A stretch of DNA of 64,000 nucleotides, taken from Bacillota bacterium. GTDB lineage: Bacteria > Bacillota > Clostridia > Saccharofermentanales > Fastidiosipilaceae. Positions 46,032 to 54,648 of the stretch are shown here, piece by piece (within the stretch, counting starts at the first letter, position 1; every line of letters begins with the position of its first letter). Below the pieces are notes generated by a model. The model did no database searches. It was not told where the DNA came from and saw nothing but the letters and a program-made list of their open reading frames with translations. The position numbers and the translations under genes were made by a program. The DNA lies in contig JAEWGG010000033.1 in assembly GCA_023388435.1 (NCBI GenBank), positions 62,001 to 126,000 on the forward strand, written 5' to 3'.

Positions 46032-47939
46032 TTAGAGCTGACGCCAGACTTCAATCTCCAGCCGCCCGTGCGCATAGCGAACCCTGGCCCCATCGATCAT
46101 CACGGAGAGCAGGGGCATCTCATCACCCTCGTCGTAGATGGAGAGCAGCTGCTCGTAGTAGCCCTCAAGACTGCGGTCGCGGCCGCGATTCAGGTTCTGG
46201 TGCAGCTGACGGAGATTGGGAGGCTCAAGCGGGCAGTCCCCAGAAATGCGTAGGACACTGCGCTCATCCTCTCGGCGCAGGCTGAGGTCGTAGTCCTCAA
46301 TCTCGTGATACTGGAAGTAGGCAATCAGCTCACCAGCAATGTTGGCCAGGGTCTCCCGCTCATGTATCTGATCAGCCGCAAGCGGTGGCGACTGTAATTG
46401 GGGCTTGCTGCGGACCTGGGTCTTCCAGCGGTCGTAGTCCTGGGCCGTAACGTCAGAGCCCAGGCCCTTGGCCTGCCGGGCGCGGCGAGTCTGTTTCTGT
46501 GTGAGCTCCTCACTTTTATCCACCTCGGCAGGGGGGGCCATCTTCTTAGCTGTCTGGATGAGGGGGCGGCTGGATGACCAGCGGTCGTCGGTGATTTCAC
46601 GGGGCCTGTGCTGGCCCAGGATCAGGCGGAAGAAGGAGAAGCGGCTCTGTTGGAACTGGTCCAGGAGGGGGGCCAGGATGGCCGCGATGAAACCGCCCGA
46701 GAAGCCGTTGTTGTAGAGGTTCATGCCGCTGTGCAGAACACCGACTTTGAGGATTAGGCCCATGTGACAGGCCCCGGCCAGAATGCCCGCCAAGCTGCCG
46801 TACTGGCCAGAAATCGGGGCCAGAGTAGTGCCGAAGAGGGCGGTGGTCACCGCGAGGGTGGCCGAGATCTCCCGTCCCGCCAGCAAATTCAGGAGGCAGA
46901 CCCCAGAGATCACAGGCAGGCAATTTCGGGGATGCTTACCGAAGGCCGAGAAGCCCGTCACACAGAGTATGCCACCAATGACCGGACCCGAGAGGCTGCT
47001 GCCCATGAGCAGGGCGATGAGGGTGACCAGAAGGCCGTTGAGGCCGACATTGAGGTAGGTCACGGCCAGGCCATAGCGCTGGGCGAAGTCCGTGACGAGG
47101 CGGCCGGAGTCGCGGAGCAGCTGGTAGTAGTCCCGCCCCAGCTGACGCCAGTCACGTTCCAGGTAGCAGGCCAGGCCGATAAAGAGGGCAAAGCTCAGGC
47201 CCAGGAGAATCAGGGCCCAGGACGAGTCCCCCTGGTCGACCAGGGAGACCTCGGGGATACGCAGACCAAGATAGTGGAGCAGGGCTGCAGCGACCATGGC
47301 CAGCAGACCCGCAGTGAAGCCTGCATTGTAGAGATTGTAGCCCTGGTGGAAACGGACGAAGACGGAGGCCAGGACGGGCATGAGGAAGCCGATGCCCAGT
47401 CCCACGGCATAGGCCGTAAAGAGTCGTCCAGGAAGGCTTAGTTCCCAGCCGCGGAGCTCGCGCAGTAGGAAGGCCGTCGAGCTGACCATCGGTGCCAGGG
47501 CTGTGGCGAAGAGGGAGATCAGGATATGCTGGCGAAAGTCCTGCCTCATGAATTTCGCATAGAGATAGACCCCCAGCATGATGGGGAGGGAGTTGAAGAG
47601 ATTTTTGCCAAAGAAGGAGAAGCCGGTGAGCGTAAAAATGGCCGCCCGAGCCGCAGCATTCATGGGCACCTTCCAGAGACTCAGCGTGAGGATGGAGAGC
47701 AGACCCATGAGGCCGGCGTTGAGGCAGGCCGCCCCGTGCCCAGCAATCAGGAGATAGTCGGTGACGAGGACACCTGGAGCGCGCAAAATGGACCAGAGGC
47801 CGTGGTAGATCTCGCGGGGGGAAGAGAGAAAGGGGGCGGAGAGGCAGAGCAGGAGGCAGAAGCAAAGATAGGGAAGGTACTGTCCCCGGGGGGAGAGTAA
47901 GAAGGAGCCCTGGCGCGCGTTGGGGGGAGACGGATGCAT
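46032..47939 (-). CDS. DUF1576 family membrane protein with internal duplication
   Basis: 635 residues. About twelve membrane spans in two repeats: FSFFGKNLFNSLPIMLGVYLYAK against FSAFGKHPRNCLPVISGVCLL, and GYNLYNAGFTAGLLA against GMNLYNNGFSGGFIA. The two halves probably face each other as in inverted-repeat transporters. After about residue 450 comes a charged linker and a soluble ~100-residue domain (ELIAYFQYHEIEDYDLSL...). Function of the family is unknown; transport is an inference. GAGAGG precedes the ATG. Confidence 0.82.
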   Translation of the reverse strand: MHPSPPNARQGSFLLSPRGQYLPYLCFCLLLCLSAPFLSSPREIYHGLWSILRAPGVLVTDYLLIAGHGAACLNAGLMGLLSILTLSLWKVPMNAAARAAIFTLTGFSFFGKNLFNSLPIMLGVYLYAKFMRQDFRQHILISLFATALAPMVSSTAFLLRELRGWELSLPGRLFTAYAVGLGIGFLMPVLASVFVRFHQGYNLYNAGFTAGLLAMVAAALLHYLGLRIPEVSLVDQGDSSWALILLGLSFALFIGLACYLERDWRQLGRDYYQLLRDSGRLVTDFAQRYGLAVTYLNVGLNGLLVTLIALLMGSSLSGPVIGGILCVTGFSAFGKHPRNCLPVISGVCLLNLLAGREISATLAVTTALFGTTLAPISGQYGSLAGILAGACHMGLILKVGVLHSGMNLYNNGFSGGFIAAILAPLLDQFQQSRFSFFRLILGQHRPREITDDRWSSSRPLIQTAKKMAPPAEVDKSEELTQKQTRRARQAKGLGSDVTAQDYDRWKTQVRSKPQLQSPPLAADQIHERETLANIAGELIAYFQYHEIEDYDLSLRREDERSVLRISGDCPLEPPNLRQLHQNLNRGRDRSLEGYYEQLLSIYDEGDEMPLLSVMIDGARVRYAHGRLEIEVWRQL

Positions 47940-48033
47940 GTGGTACCTCTCTGGGCTATCAGACTAGGGCACTATTATACAAAAACGCTGGGGGCTACTG
48001 GGAGCAGGCGGGGATAAAGCGGCAGTCCAGTTC

Positions 48034-48063
48034 TTGACAAAACGGGTTAGTCTCATCTAATAT
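48034..48063 (+). promoter_or_regulatory. Promoter of the DUF3793-flavodoxin operon
   Basis: TTGACA (48034-48039), 18-base spacer, TAATAT (48058-48063). An inverted repeat TTAG-N6-CTAA (48047-48060) overlaps the -10 box and recalls half-sites of DtxR-type metal repressors; this is weak evidence. Confidence 0.7.
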
Positions 48064-48093
48064 AGCTGTCGCTAACAGTTGGAGGTTTAAAGC

Positions 48094-48705
48094 ATGCAGG
48101 CGAGGGAGATGGACTATTTGCTGGCCAGACACTGCGCCCCCACCCTCCTCGGCCTCAAACCGGCGAATCTCTTTGCCGTGCCCACGGCGGAGCGCCCCTC
48201 AGTCCTCCGCTACTTACAGGACTTCGGCTCCAGCTGTCGGCCCTGGCCTCTCGAGGCCTGCGTGGTCGCGGAGCACGGAAAGCACGTACACATCCTGTTC
48301 TACCAGGCCAGTCGTCTGGCACGTCTCATAGCCCTCCCGCAGGCCCAGCGGATTCTGTCTGCCGCGGCCTACCCTCAGGGGGCTTCGCTGGAAGACTGTC
48401 TGGCCCTGCTGCGCAGGCGCTGGACCAAGGACCAGGAGCTGCCCCACGAATTGGGCCTGTTCTTAGGGTATCCGGCTGCTGATGTCGCGGCCTTTATCAG
48501 TCACCATGGTAAGGGGGCTCAGGTCAGCGGCTACTGGCAGGCCTACCACCATCCGGAAGAGGCCCGGAGGATCTTTCGCTGCTACGACCAGGGGCGGAAT
48601 TGCCTCCTGCGCCACGTCGCTTCGGGGGCCCCGCTGGCAGGTCTTTTTGGCTGGTCGGAGGACCTTGTGCAGACCAGAAATTTATTGGTCCAGACGGGTG
48701 TATAG
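48094..48705 (+). CDS. DUF3793 family protein
   Basis: 203 residues, cytosolic. The N-terminal CAPTLLGLKPANLF and the HELGLFLGYPAADVAAFI block are characteristic of DUF3793. Several conserved cysteines and histidines (HCAPT; ACVVAEHGKHVHILFY; HHGKG) might bind a metal or cofactor. No function is established; the family commonly lies next to flavodoxin or iron-transport genes, as here. GGAGGT is 8 bases before the ATG. The flavodoxin gene follows after 104 bases. Confidence 0.85.
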   Translation: MQAREMDYLLARHCAPTLLGLKPANLFAVPTAERPSVLRYLQDFGSSCRPWPLEACVVAEHGKHVHILFYQASRLARLIALPQAQRILSAAAYPQGASLEDCLALLRRRWTKDQELPHELGLFLGYPAADVAAFISHHGKGAQVSGYWQAYHHPEEARRIFRCYDQGRNCLLRHVASGAPLAGLFGWSEDLVQTRNLLVQTGV

Positions 48706-48809
48706 CCCGGACGTTAAGGAGTGGCACTACCGCCCTGGTCATTATGGGGCGGCCAGAGCTGTGGATGAGGCCTGGAGTCTTGTCCACCAATAGAGAGAGA
48801 GGTACATCT

Positions 48810-49241
48810 ATGGCAAAAATCGCAGTGATTTACTGGAGCGGCACTGGCAACACGGAAGCCATGGCCCAGCTGGTGGCTGAGGGTGCTGGCGTGGCTGGTG
48901 ACGAGGTCGTCCTGAGCAATGTCTCGGACATCAGCGTCGACGAGGCCCTGGCCTGTGACAAAGTGGCACTGGGCTGTCCCGCCATGGGCGCGGAGGAGCT
49001 GGAGGATGGCGAGTTCCAGCCCTTCTACGATGAGTTCAAGGCCGGTTTCGGAAGCAAGCCCCTGGTCCTCTTTGGTTCCTATAACTGGGCCGACGGTGAG
49101 TGGATGGCGACCTGGCAGAATGATGCTAAGGACGCGGGCCTGAACCTGGTGGCCGAGGGCCTGATCTGCTATGACGGACCCGAGGATGGGGACAAGGTTG
49201 AGGACTGCAAGCAGCTGGGTGAGACCCTGGCCAAGGCCTGA
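48810..49241 (+). CDS. Flavodoxin
   Basis: 143 residues, FMN-dependent low-potential electron carrier that can replace ferredoxin when iron is scarce. FMN phosphate loop SGTGNTE (10-16), aromatic FMN-stacking loops near YNWADGEW, and the acidic composition typical of clostridial flavodoxins. AGAGAGAGGT lies 5-6 bases upstream of the ATG; the longer open frame upstream is not translated in this view. Confidence 0.94.
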   Translation: MAKIAVIYWSGTGNTEAMAQLVAEGAGVAGDEVVLSNVSDISVDEALACDKVALGCPAMGAEELEDGEFQPFYDEFKAGFGSKPLVLFGSYNWADGEWMATWQNDAKDAGLNLVAEGLICYDGPEDGDKVEDCKQLGETLAKA

Positions 49242-49278
49242 TTACAGCGCCCCGTATAGGCGCGGGGACGGTAGAGAA

Positions 49279-49313
49279 GAGGGCGGGAGCTCCGTTTTGG
49301 AGCCCCGCCCTCT
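49279..49313. terminator. Terminator between flavodoxin and tyrS
   Basis: GAGGGCGGGAGCTCC / GGAGCCCCGCCCTC stem with loop GTTTT, between two convergent genes. It lacks a long T-run on either strand, so efficiency is uncertain. Confidence 0.7.
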
Positions 49314-49358
49314 CTCTGTGTTTGCGTATAGTTTGTATCCCGAATTCTAGCTCAGCCC

Positions 49359-50687
49359 TCAGTCGACCAGGACAAATTTGTGGAAGATTTTTTTGCCACG
49401 GCGCAGAATGCACTCTGGCGCTCCCTGCTCATCTCCGACCTGGAAGTCGCCTTCCTCCCAGCAGCGCAGGGGATCCTTCAGCAGCTCGTCGCCCAGGGCC
49501 ACACCGCCCTGTTGCATCAGGCGACGGCCCTCCCCCTTGGAAGGAATCATGCCCGCGTCGAGCATGCTCTGCAGGATCTGTTGCTGGCCCAGTGCTGAGC
49601 GCTGGATACTGGTCTGAGCCATGTCCGCCGAACGTCCCCTGCCAAAAAGGGACTCAGCCTGACGCTGGGCGCGACGGGCCTCCTCCTCGCCGTGGACCAT
49701 GCTACAGCATTCAAAGGCGAGGCGGGCCTTGGCCTGGTTCAGCTGCTGATCCTTCCACTGCTCCATCTCGTGTATCTCCTCCAGTGGAACGAATGTGAGG
49801 AGCTTGAGCATGCGGATGACATCGGGGTCATCCACATTTCGGAAATACTGATAAAAATCAAAGGGAGAGAGCTTGTTGGGGTCCAGCCAGACCGCACCCT
49901 GGGCGGTCTTGCCCATCTTCTGGCCCTGGCTGTTCGTCAGCAGGCGGACCGTCAGGCCCTCAACCTCGGCCTGTTCCTTGCGGCGTACGAGGTCCACGCC
50001 GGCCAGAATGTTGGACCACTGGTCGTCGCCCCCAAGTTCGAGGCGGCAGTTGTGGCGGCGGTAGAGCTCCAGGAAGTCATAGGCCTGGAGCAGCATGTAG
50101 TTGAACTCGAGGAAGGTCAGGCCCTTCTCCATGCGCTGCTTGTAGCACTCGGCCGTCAGCATGCGGTTGACGGAGAACTGGGCGCCAACCTCGCGGAGGA
50201 ATTCGACGTAGTTCAGCGGAAGAATCCAGTCAGCATTGTTGACGACCAGAGCTTTTTCGGGACTGCTGAGGTCCAGGATGAGGGAGAGCTGCCTGCGCAG
50301 GCCCTCTACGTTGGCCTCTATGGTCTCCGAGCTGAGTACGCGGCGCAGATCCTGGCGCCCGGAGGGGTCCCCGATGTAGCCTGTCCCACCCCCCATCAGC
50401 GCGATGGGGCGATGGCCCGCATCCTGGAGGTGGCGCATGGCTACCAGGGTCAGGAAGTGGCCGACATGCATGCTGTCCGCGGTGGGATCAAAGCCGGTAT
50501 AGAAGCAGAGGCCCGGCTGGCCCAGCTGCTCACGGACGGCCTCAGCGTGGGTGCTCTGCTTGAGGAAGCCTCGGGCCATGAGCAGGTCATAGACATTGCC
50601 AGACTCACGGTAGCGCTGTTCAGCGGCGCGCTGCTCCTCCAGCTCCAGAGTCCCCCCATTCAGCCTTGTGCTCGGTAGATCTCGCAT
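49359..50687 (-). CDS. tyrS: Tyrosyl-tRNA synthetase
   Basis: 442 residues. Class I signature HVGH (HIGH), KMGKT (KMSKS), tyrosine-site residues YTGFDPTADS and ELGGDDQWSNI, and a C-terminal S4-type RNA-binding domain (MIPSKGEGRRLMQQGGVALGDEL). About 25 extra residues precede the core. AGGAGT lies 8-9 bases upstream of the ATG. No T-box leader is visible in the short 5' region. Confidence 0.95.
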   Translation of the reverse strand: MRDLPSTRLNGGTLELEEQRAAEQRYRESGNVYDLLMARGFLKQSTHAEAVREQLGQPGLCFYTGFDPTADSMHVGHFLTLVAMRHLQDAGHRPIALMGGGTGYIGDPSGRQDLRRVLSSETIEANVEGLRRQLSLILDLSSPEKALVVNNADWILPLNYVEFLREVGAQFSVNRMLTAECYKQRMEKGLTFLEFNYMLLQAYDFLELYRRHNCRLELGGDDQWSNILAGVDLVRRKEQAEVEGLTVRLLTNSQGQKMGKTAQGAVWLDPNKLSPFDFYQYFRNVDDPDVIRMLKLLTFVPLEEIHEMEQWKDQQLNQAKARLAFECCSMVHGEEEARRAQRQAESLFGRGRSADMAQTSIQRSALGQQQILQSMLDAGMIPSKGEGRRLMQQGGVALGDELLKDPLRCWEEGDFQVGDEQGAPECILRRGKKIFHKFVLVD

Positions 50688-50770
50688 CGGAATGTACTCC
50701 TGTCTTTATCTTACTTGGAAACGCTGACACAAATATCAAGAATTTAGTTTAGCCGCGCTCAGAATACTTG

Positions 50771-52138
50771 TCAAAAGTCCTGCCTGTCCTCCGCCTCCGA
50801 CTCGTCGGGCAGCGTCCGGCTGAGCCGGGACTGGACCTGCTCCGTAAGGCTGGCCCTGGGCTCCGTGGACAGGAGGGGGCCGACTTGGAGCAGGGAGTAG
50901 AGACGTCTGGCCCGTTCTTCCAAGGCCTGGAGGCTGGCCTGATTGGCCCGCTGGCGAGCATTCTGACGGTCGCTGGCCCGGGTCACAATAGGGATGCGGG
51001 AAAGTCTTCGCAGCTTGGAGAGCAGATAGCGTCCATTTTTATTGGCGGCGAGCAGACGGGTGTAGGCCGGGGGGGCCAGGAGGAGGGTCTGGGCCTCCTC
51101 CTGGCTGAGCTCCAGAAAGAGGCTGAGCAGGGCGCGCTGGATGCGGGCCAGGGGGAAACAGCGGGTCTGGGCCGCTGTGAGGACCTGACGAAAGGCCTGA
51201 CTGGCGGAGGACTGAGGGAGCTGGGCTGTCAGGGACTCGGCACAGTGTGTCAGGCGTTGGGCCAGGTCGAGGTTCCAGCCCCAGAGGCTGGCCAGGTCCT
51301 GGGGGCGGGCTGTCAGCAGCCGGGAAAGGACCAGACGCCCATAGTGTTCTGTGGAGCTGAGCAGGCCCTGTTGCTGCCAGGCGAGGAGGCGAGCCAGGCT
51401 GGCGTTCGGTAACTGCCCTTCGACGGTGCTCAGTAGGGTGGACGGATCACCTGCGCTATCTTCCAGCGCCCGGCGTATGGCTCGGGCGGAGAGTAGGGCT
51501 GCCTGTTCCGAGGAGCTGCTCGCCTGGCGATAGTCCTGATCCAGATAGGCCTGGCCCTGGCGCTCCAGCACACAAAAATCGGGCCGCGCCCCACTTCCGG
51601 AAGCATAGTGTCGTCCCAGGGCGGCCAGGTAGGCGCCAGCAAGCTGGTTGTTGGAGCCGGAGAGCAACTGGGGATCCAGACCCAGGAGACGGGCAGCCGC
51701 CCGGGCCTCGGCCGCGGCATAGGAGAGGCCCTCGGCCTGTCCGCTGCGGATCAGGCTGTGGTAGTTTTCTCCACCGTGGATCCGCAGTTCAGCCCAGGCT
51801 TCCAGGGCCTGGGGGTCGGCGATCTCGGCGCTGCAGGCCAGGGTGTAGCGCAGGCCTGTTTCGGCCATGATCTGCACGATGCCCTGGGCGAAGTAGTCGG
51901 CAGAGGAGATGGCCCAGGGGAGGGGCAGCTCCAGGACCAGATCCAGGCCGCAGGCCAGGGCCGCCTGGGCCCGCTCTTCGGCGGGGGCCAGGGCTGGCAG
52001 GCCGCGCTGACAAAAGGGGCCAGACATCAGCGCGAGCACTATGGCCCGCTTGCCATAGCGTTGACGCAGCTGCTGTAGCTGCCAGGCGTGGCCGGAATGG
52101 AAGGGATTATACTCGGCGGGAATGACGATGACCTGCAC
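50771..52138 (-). CDS. tmcAL: tRNA(Met) cytidine acetate ligase TmcAL
   Basis: 455 residues. Uses ATP and acetate to acetylate C34 of elongator tRNA-Met. HIGH-type nucleotidyltransferase motif EYNPFHSGH at residues 9-17, then ALMSGPFCQRG and SADYFAQGIV; the C-terminal half is helical. Formerly YlbM. The start is GTG at 52138 with AAGGAG 7 bases upstream. Ends 84 bases before tyrS on the same strand, so the two may be cotranscribed. Confidence 0.9.
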   Translation of the reverse strand: MQVIVIPAEYNPFHSGHAWQLQQLRQRYGKRAIVLALMSGPFCQRGLPALAPAEERAQAALACGLDLVLELPLPWAISSADYFAQGIVQIMAETGLRYTLACSAEIADPQALEAWAELRIHGGENYHSLIRSGQAEGLSYAAAEARAAARLLGLDPQLLSGSNNQLAGAYLAALGRHYASGSGARPDFCVLERQGQAYLDQDYRQASSSSEQAALLSARAIRRALEDSAGDPSTLLSTVEGQLPNASLARLLAWQQQGLLSSTEHYGRLVLSRLLTARPQDLASLWGWNLDLAQRLTHCAESLTAQLPQSSASQAFRQVLTAAQTRCFPLARIQRALLSLFLELSQEEAQTLLLAPPAYTRLLAANKNGRYLLSKLRRLSRIPIVTRASDRQNARQRANQASLQALEERARRLYSLLQVGPLLSTEPRASLTEQVQSRLSRTLPDESEAEDRQDF

Positions 52139-52308
52139 GTTGGAACTCCTTGCATAGATGGATAATCTATTATAACCAGCCGCGGCTGAATCGAGCGAAG
52201 TCTCTGCCTCGCCGCCATGCAGGGGAGGAGAATGGAGAAAATTCTGCCAGCAAAAGGTCTCCAGTCTGGGCAGGATGAGGAATCTTTTTCAATAAATGAG
52301 AAAAGATA

Positions 52309-52337
52309 TTGACAAGTTTAACGGTTTACTTTACCAT
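52309..52337 (+). promoter_or_regulatory. Promoter of the GlsB-type gene
   Basis: TTGACA (52309-52314), 17-base spacer, TACCAT (52332-52337) in an AT-rich stretch, about 37 bases before the start codon. Confidence 0.55.
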
Positions 52338-52374
52338 ATAAAATAATTCATTCAAAGAAAGAAGGAGATTATTT

Positions 52375-52629
52375 ATGGGTTTGATTGCTTGGATTATCCT
52401 TGGAGCTCTGGCCGGTTGGCTGGCCAGTATCATCATGAAAGAAGACCACAACATGGGGGCCATCGCCAATATTGTGGTCGGTATCGTGGGTGCTTTCATC
52501 GGCGGTATTGTCATGAATTCTTTTGGCAAGGTCGGCGTCGTCGGCTTTAGTCTGCGTTCTCTGCTGGTCGCCCTTCTGGGTTCGGTCATCCTGCTCTTCC
52601 TCCTGCGCCTCATCCGCGGCCGTAAGTAA
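52375..52629 (+). CDS. GlsB/YeaQ/YmgE family stress membrane protein
   Basis: 84 residues, three hydrophobic segments with the glycine-rich family pattern GALAGWLASIIM ... IVVGIVGAFIGGIVMN (transglycosylase-associated protein family). Involved in general stress responses in other bacteria; the mechanism is unknown. AAGAAGGAG lies 7-8 bases before the ATG. The Crp/Fnr gene starts directly after its stop. Confidence 0.9.
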   Translation: MGLIAWIILGALAGWLASIIMKEDHNMGAIANIVVGIVGAFIGGIVMNSFGKVGVVGFSLRSLLVALLGSVILLFLLRLIRGRK

Positions 52630-52630
52630 G

Positions 52631-53371
52631 ATGAAGCAGTCGGGACAGCCATGTTGTACGACACAGGCCGATTCGTCAGATTTGGCCTGTGTTGCTGTAT
52701 GTGGGGCACAGTATGAGACCTGCGTCTCCCGCGTGCCCCTCTTTCAACATCTGGATGAGGAACAGCAGAGGCAGGTTGCCGAGTTGATTGAGCATCGCAA
52801 CTACAGGGCGGGAGCTGTCATTTTTCATGTCGATGAGGCCATCCAGGACCTGATGATTCTGCGGCGGGGCCAGGTGAAGCTGCTGCGGTATACAGCCGAC
52901 GGTGAGGAGCGCCTCGTTGACCTGCTCATGGCCGGGGATTTCTACGGTGGTGAGCAGTTCCTGGAGGAGAGCCCTGCCGAGGAGACGGGCGTGGCGCTGG
53001 GCGACTGCGAATTTTGTTATCTGAATAAGGGCGCCCTGGCCTCTCTGATTCTGCGTGAGCCGGAGATCGGGCTGAAGCTGATCCAGTACTATAGCTCTTT
53101 GGCCTCCCGTTATCGGAGTCGCCAGGAAATTCTGATGACTAAGGACGCCCTGCAGCGTCTGGTCCTTTTTTTGCTGAGCCGACAGCGCCAGACTTCCTCA
53201 CTCTGTCTGGATCTGAGTCAGGAGGAGATCGCCCAGGCCGTAAATCTGACTCAGGAGACGGTGAACCGCAAGCTGGCCGAGCTCAAGCGCGGCGGGCTGA
53301 TTCGCATTCAGGGCCAGCGTAAGCTGGAGATCTGTGACCTGGAGAAGCTGAGGAGCCTGCGTCCCAATTAA
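52631..53371 (+). CDS. Crp/Fnr family regulator with N-terminal cysteine cluster
   Basis: 246 residues. The N-terminal extension holds Cys8, Cys9, Cys20, Cys24 and Cys31, followed by the cNMP-binding-like beta roll (VPLFQHLDEEQQRQVAELI; FYGGEQFLEE) with a further Cys pair in GDCEFC, and a C-terminal winged helix (EEIAQAVNLTQETVNRKLAELKRGGLI). The cysteine arrangement could ligate an Fe-S cluster or sense thiol redox state, as in Fnr. The start ATG directly follows the GlsB stop (1-base gap) with only GTAAG as ribosome site, so it may depend on upstream translation. Confidence 0.87.
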   Translation: MKQSGQPCCTTQADSSDLACVAVCGAQYETCVSRVPLFQHLDEEQQRQVAELIEHRNYRAGAVIFHVDEAIQDLMILRRGQVKLLRYTADGEERLVDLLMAGDFYGGEQFLEESPAEETGVALGDCEFCYLNKGALASLILREPEIGLKLIQYYSSLASRYRSRQEILMTKDALQRLVLFLLSRQRQTSSLCLDLSQEEIAQAVNLTQETVNRKLAELKRGGLIRIQGQRKLEICDLEKLRSLRPN

Positions 53372-53404
53372 AGGTCTGGGTTTTTCGCGAACTAAGTCAG
53401 AGCT

Positions 53405-53434
53405 GGCCGGGCCTCGAGCCCGGTCTCTTTCTAT
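53405..53434 (+). terminator. Terminator of the glsB-crp operon
   Basis: GGCCGGGC / GCCCGGTC stem around CTCGA, followed by TCTTTCTATTTG. Confidence 0.6.
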
Positions 53435-53552
53435 TTGTTATGGACTATGTCCCTTTGCGTGGACCTGGCGAATTGCGTAAAATAAACGGGATACGCTCGG
53501 GCGGAGTTCCGGGCTACAGAAGGGATTCTTAAGGGAGATGCGAGGGCGGAAT

Positions 53553-54539
53553 ATGGAAGCGAAGATGCGGCAGCTGCTCGGCCTGGCCAGGGCCTATAAC
53601 CAGTATTATACTGAGGCCTTTGAGCGGGGCTCCCAGGTTCTGCTGGACCAGACGGGGGAGGATGTGGATGTCGAAGCCTATTTGGAGGGCCTGCGCAACA
53701 GCGTGGCCAATGATGCGGATGACTTCCTCCGCCGCCACCTCCTGCCCGGCGGCCAGGCTACGGGGGATTTTCTGGAGGAACTGGATCCGACCGAGTTGCT
53801 GCCGGCCTTCGACCGGCTGGCCAGCCTGCTCTGTGAGGGCCTGCCGGATCGCCTCTTACTGCGTCTGGGCCAGGAGGTTCAGACCGTCCTTCCAGGACTG
53901 CGTCAGAGAGCTTTTTCAACGGACTGGCACCTGGAGCCCGATGGGGATTTTTCGCAGGCACTGCAGGAGGAGTCTTGCACTGTGGAGGATGCCACGAAGC
54001 AGGTCCGCCGGGAGGCCCTGACCCTGCTGGGCCAGTGGCGGGATGAGGAGAGTGTGGCCCGGGCCTGTGCCCTCTTCCGACAGGAAGCTGGGGAGAACGT
54101 GGATGAGTACCAGGGGGAGAGCACACAGGTATTTTTCGCGGCCCAGGCCCCAGAGGCCCTGGACCAGCTCCTGCCCCTGGCCTGGGAGCTCCTGGAGCAG
54201 GAGTTGGAGACTGGGAAGAAGAGTAACCGACTGGATTATGTGCAGATCCTGCTGGTTGACCAGCTCCAGGCTGCGGATGAGGGAAGGGCGCGGGAGGCGG
54301 TTTACGAGCTCTGCAGGGAATGTCTGCGCAAGCGTCAGGACCGGGTGATTAGCGCGGTGCTCCTGGGCCAGATCGGTGATCCCAGGGCCATCCCTCTGCT
54401 GCGGCGCATGGCGGAGAAGGCCTATCACGAGCAGGATCGTCAGCTACACTATGAGTGCCTCGCAGCCTTGGACAGTCTGGGCGCAGACACGAGTGACCTG
54501 CCGCGTCTGCCCCTGCGCAAGTCCGCCCTGCAGGCTTAA
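53553..54539 (+). CDS. Uncharacterised helical protein with HEAT-like C-terminal repeats
   Basis: 328 residues, acidic, leucine-rich and almost wholly helical. The last ~100 residues (AREAVYELCRECLRKRQDRVISAVLLGQIGDPRAIPLLRRMAEKAY) match HEAT/PBS-lyase-type repeats, which form protein-binding solenoids. No catalytic motif, signal peptide or membrane span. ATG 53553 is chosen for the AGGGCGG upstream; ATG 53538 has a ribosome site too close. Gene not otherwise recognised. Confidence 0.68.
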   Translation: MEAKMRQLLGLARAYNQYYTEAFERGSQVLLDQTGEDVDVEAYLEGLRNSVANDADDFLRRHLLPGGQATGDFLEELDPTELLPAFDRLASLLCEGLPDRLLLRLGQEVQTVLPGLRQRAFSTDWHLEPDGDFSQALQEESCTVEDATKQVRREALTLLGQWRDEESVARACALFRQEAGENVDEYQGESTQVFFAAQAPEALDQLLPLAWELLEQELETGKKSNRLDYVQILLVDQLQAADEGRAREAVYELCRECLRKRQDRVISAVLLGQIGDPRAIPLLRRMAEKAYHEQDRQLHYECLAALDSLGADTSDLPRLPLRKSALQA

Positions 54540-54648
54540 ACTTTTACGATTCCCTAAGCTTCGACGGCGGGCAATCTGTTAGAATGGGAGCAGCGTGTTT
54601 GGTATCACTCAGGAAGTGGTCCAGTAGAGTTTTAGGAGGACAGCGGCG

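Noticed and set aside
52139..52374. Possible RNA element upstream of the GlsB-type gene
   Set aside because: Only an ordinary promoter and AT-rich leader are visible; no conserved structure could be recognised.
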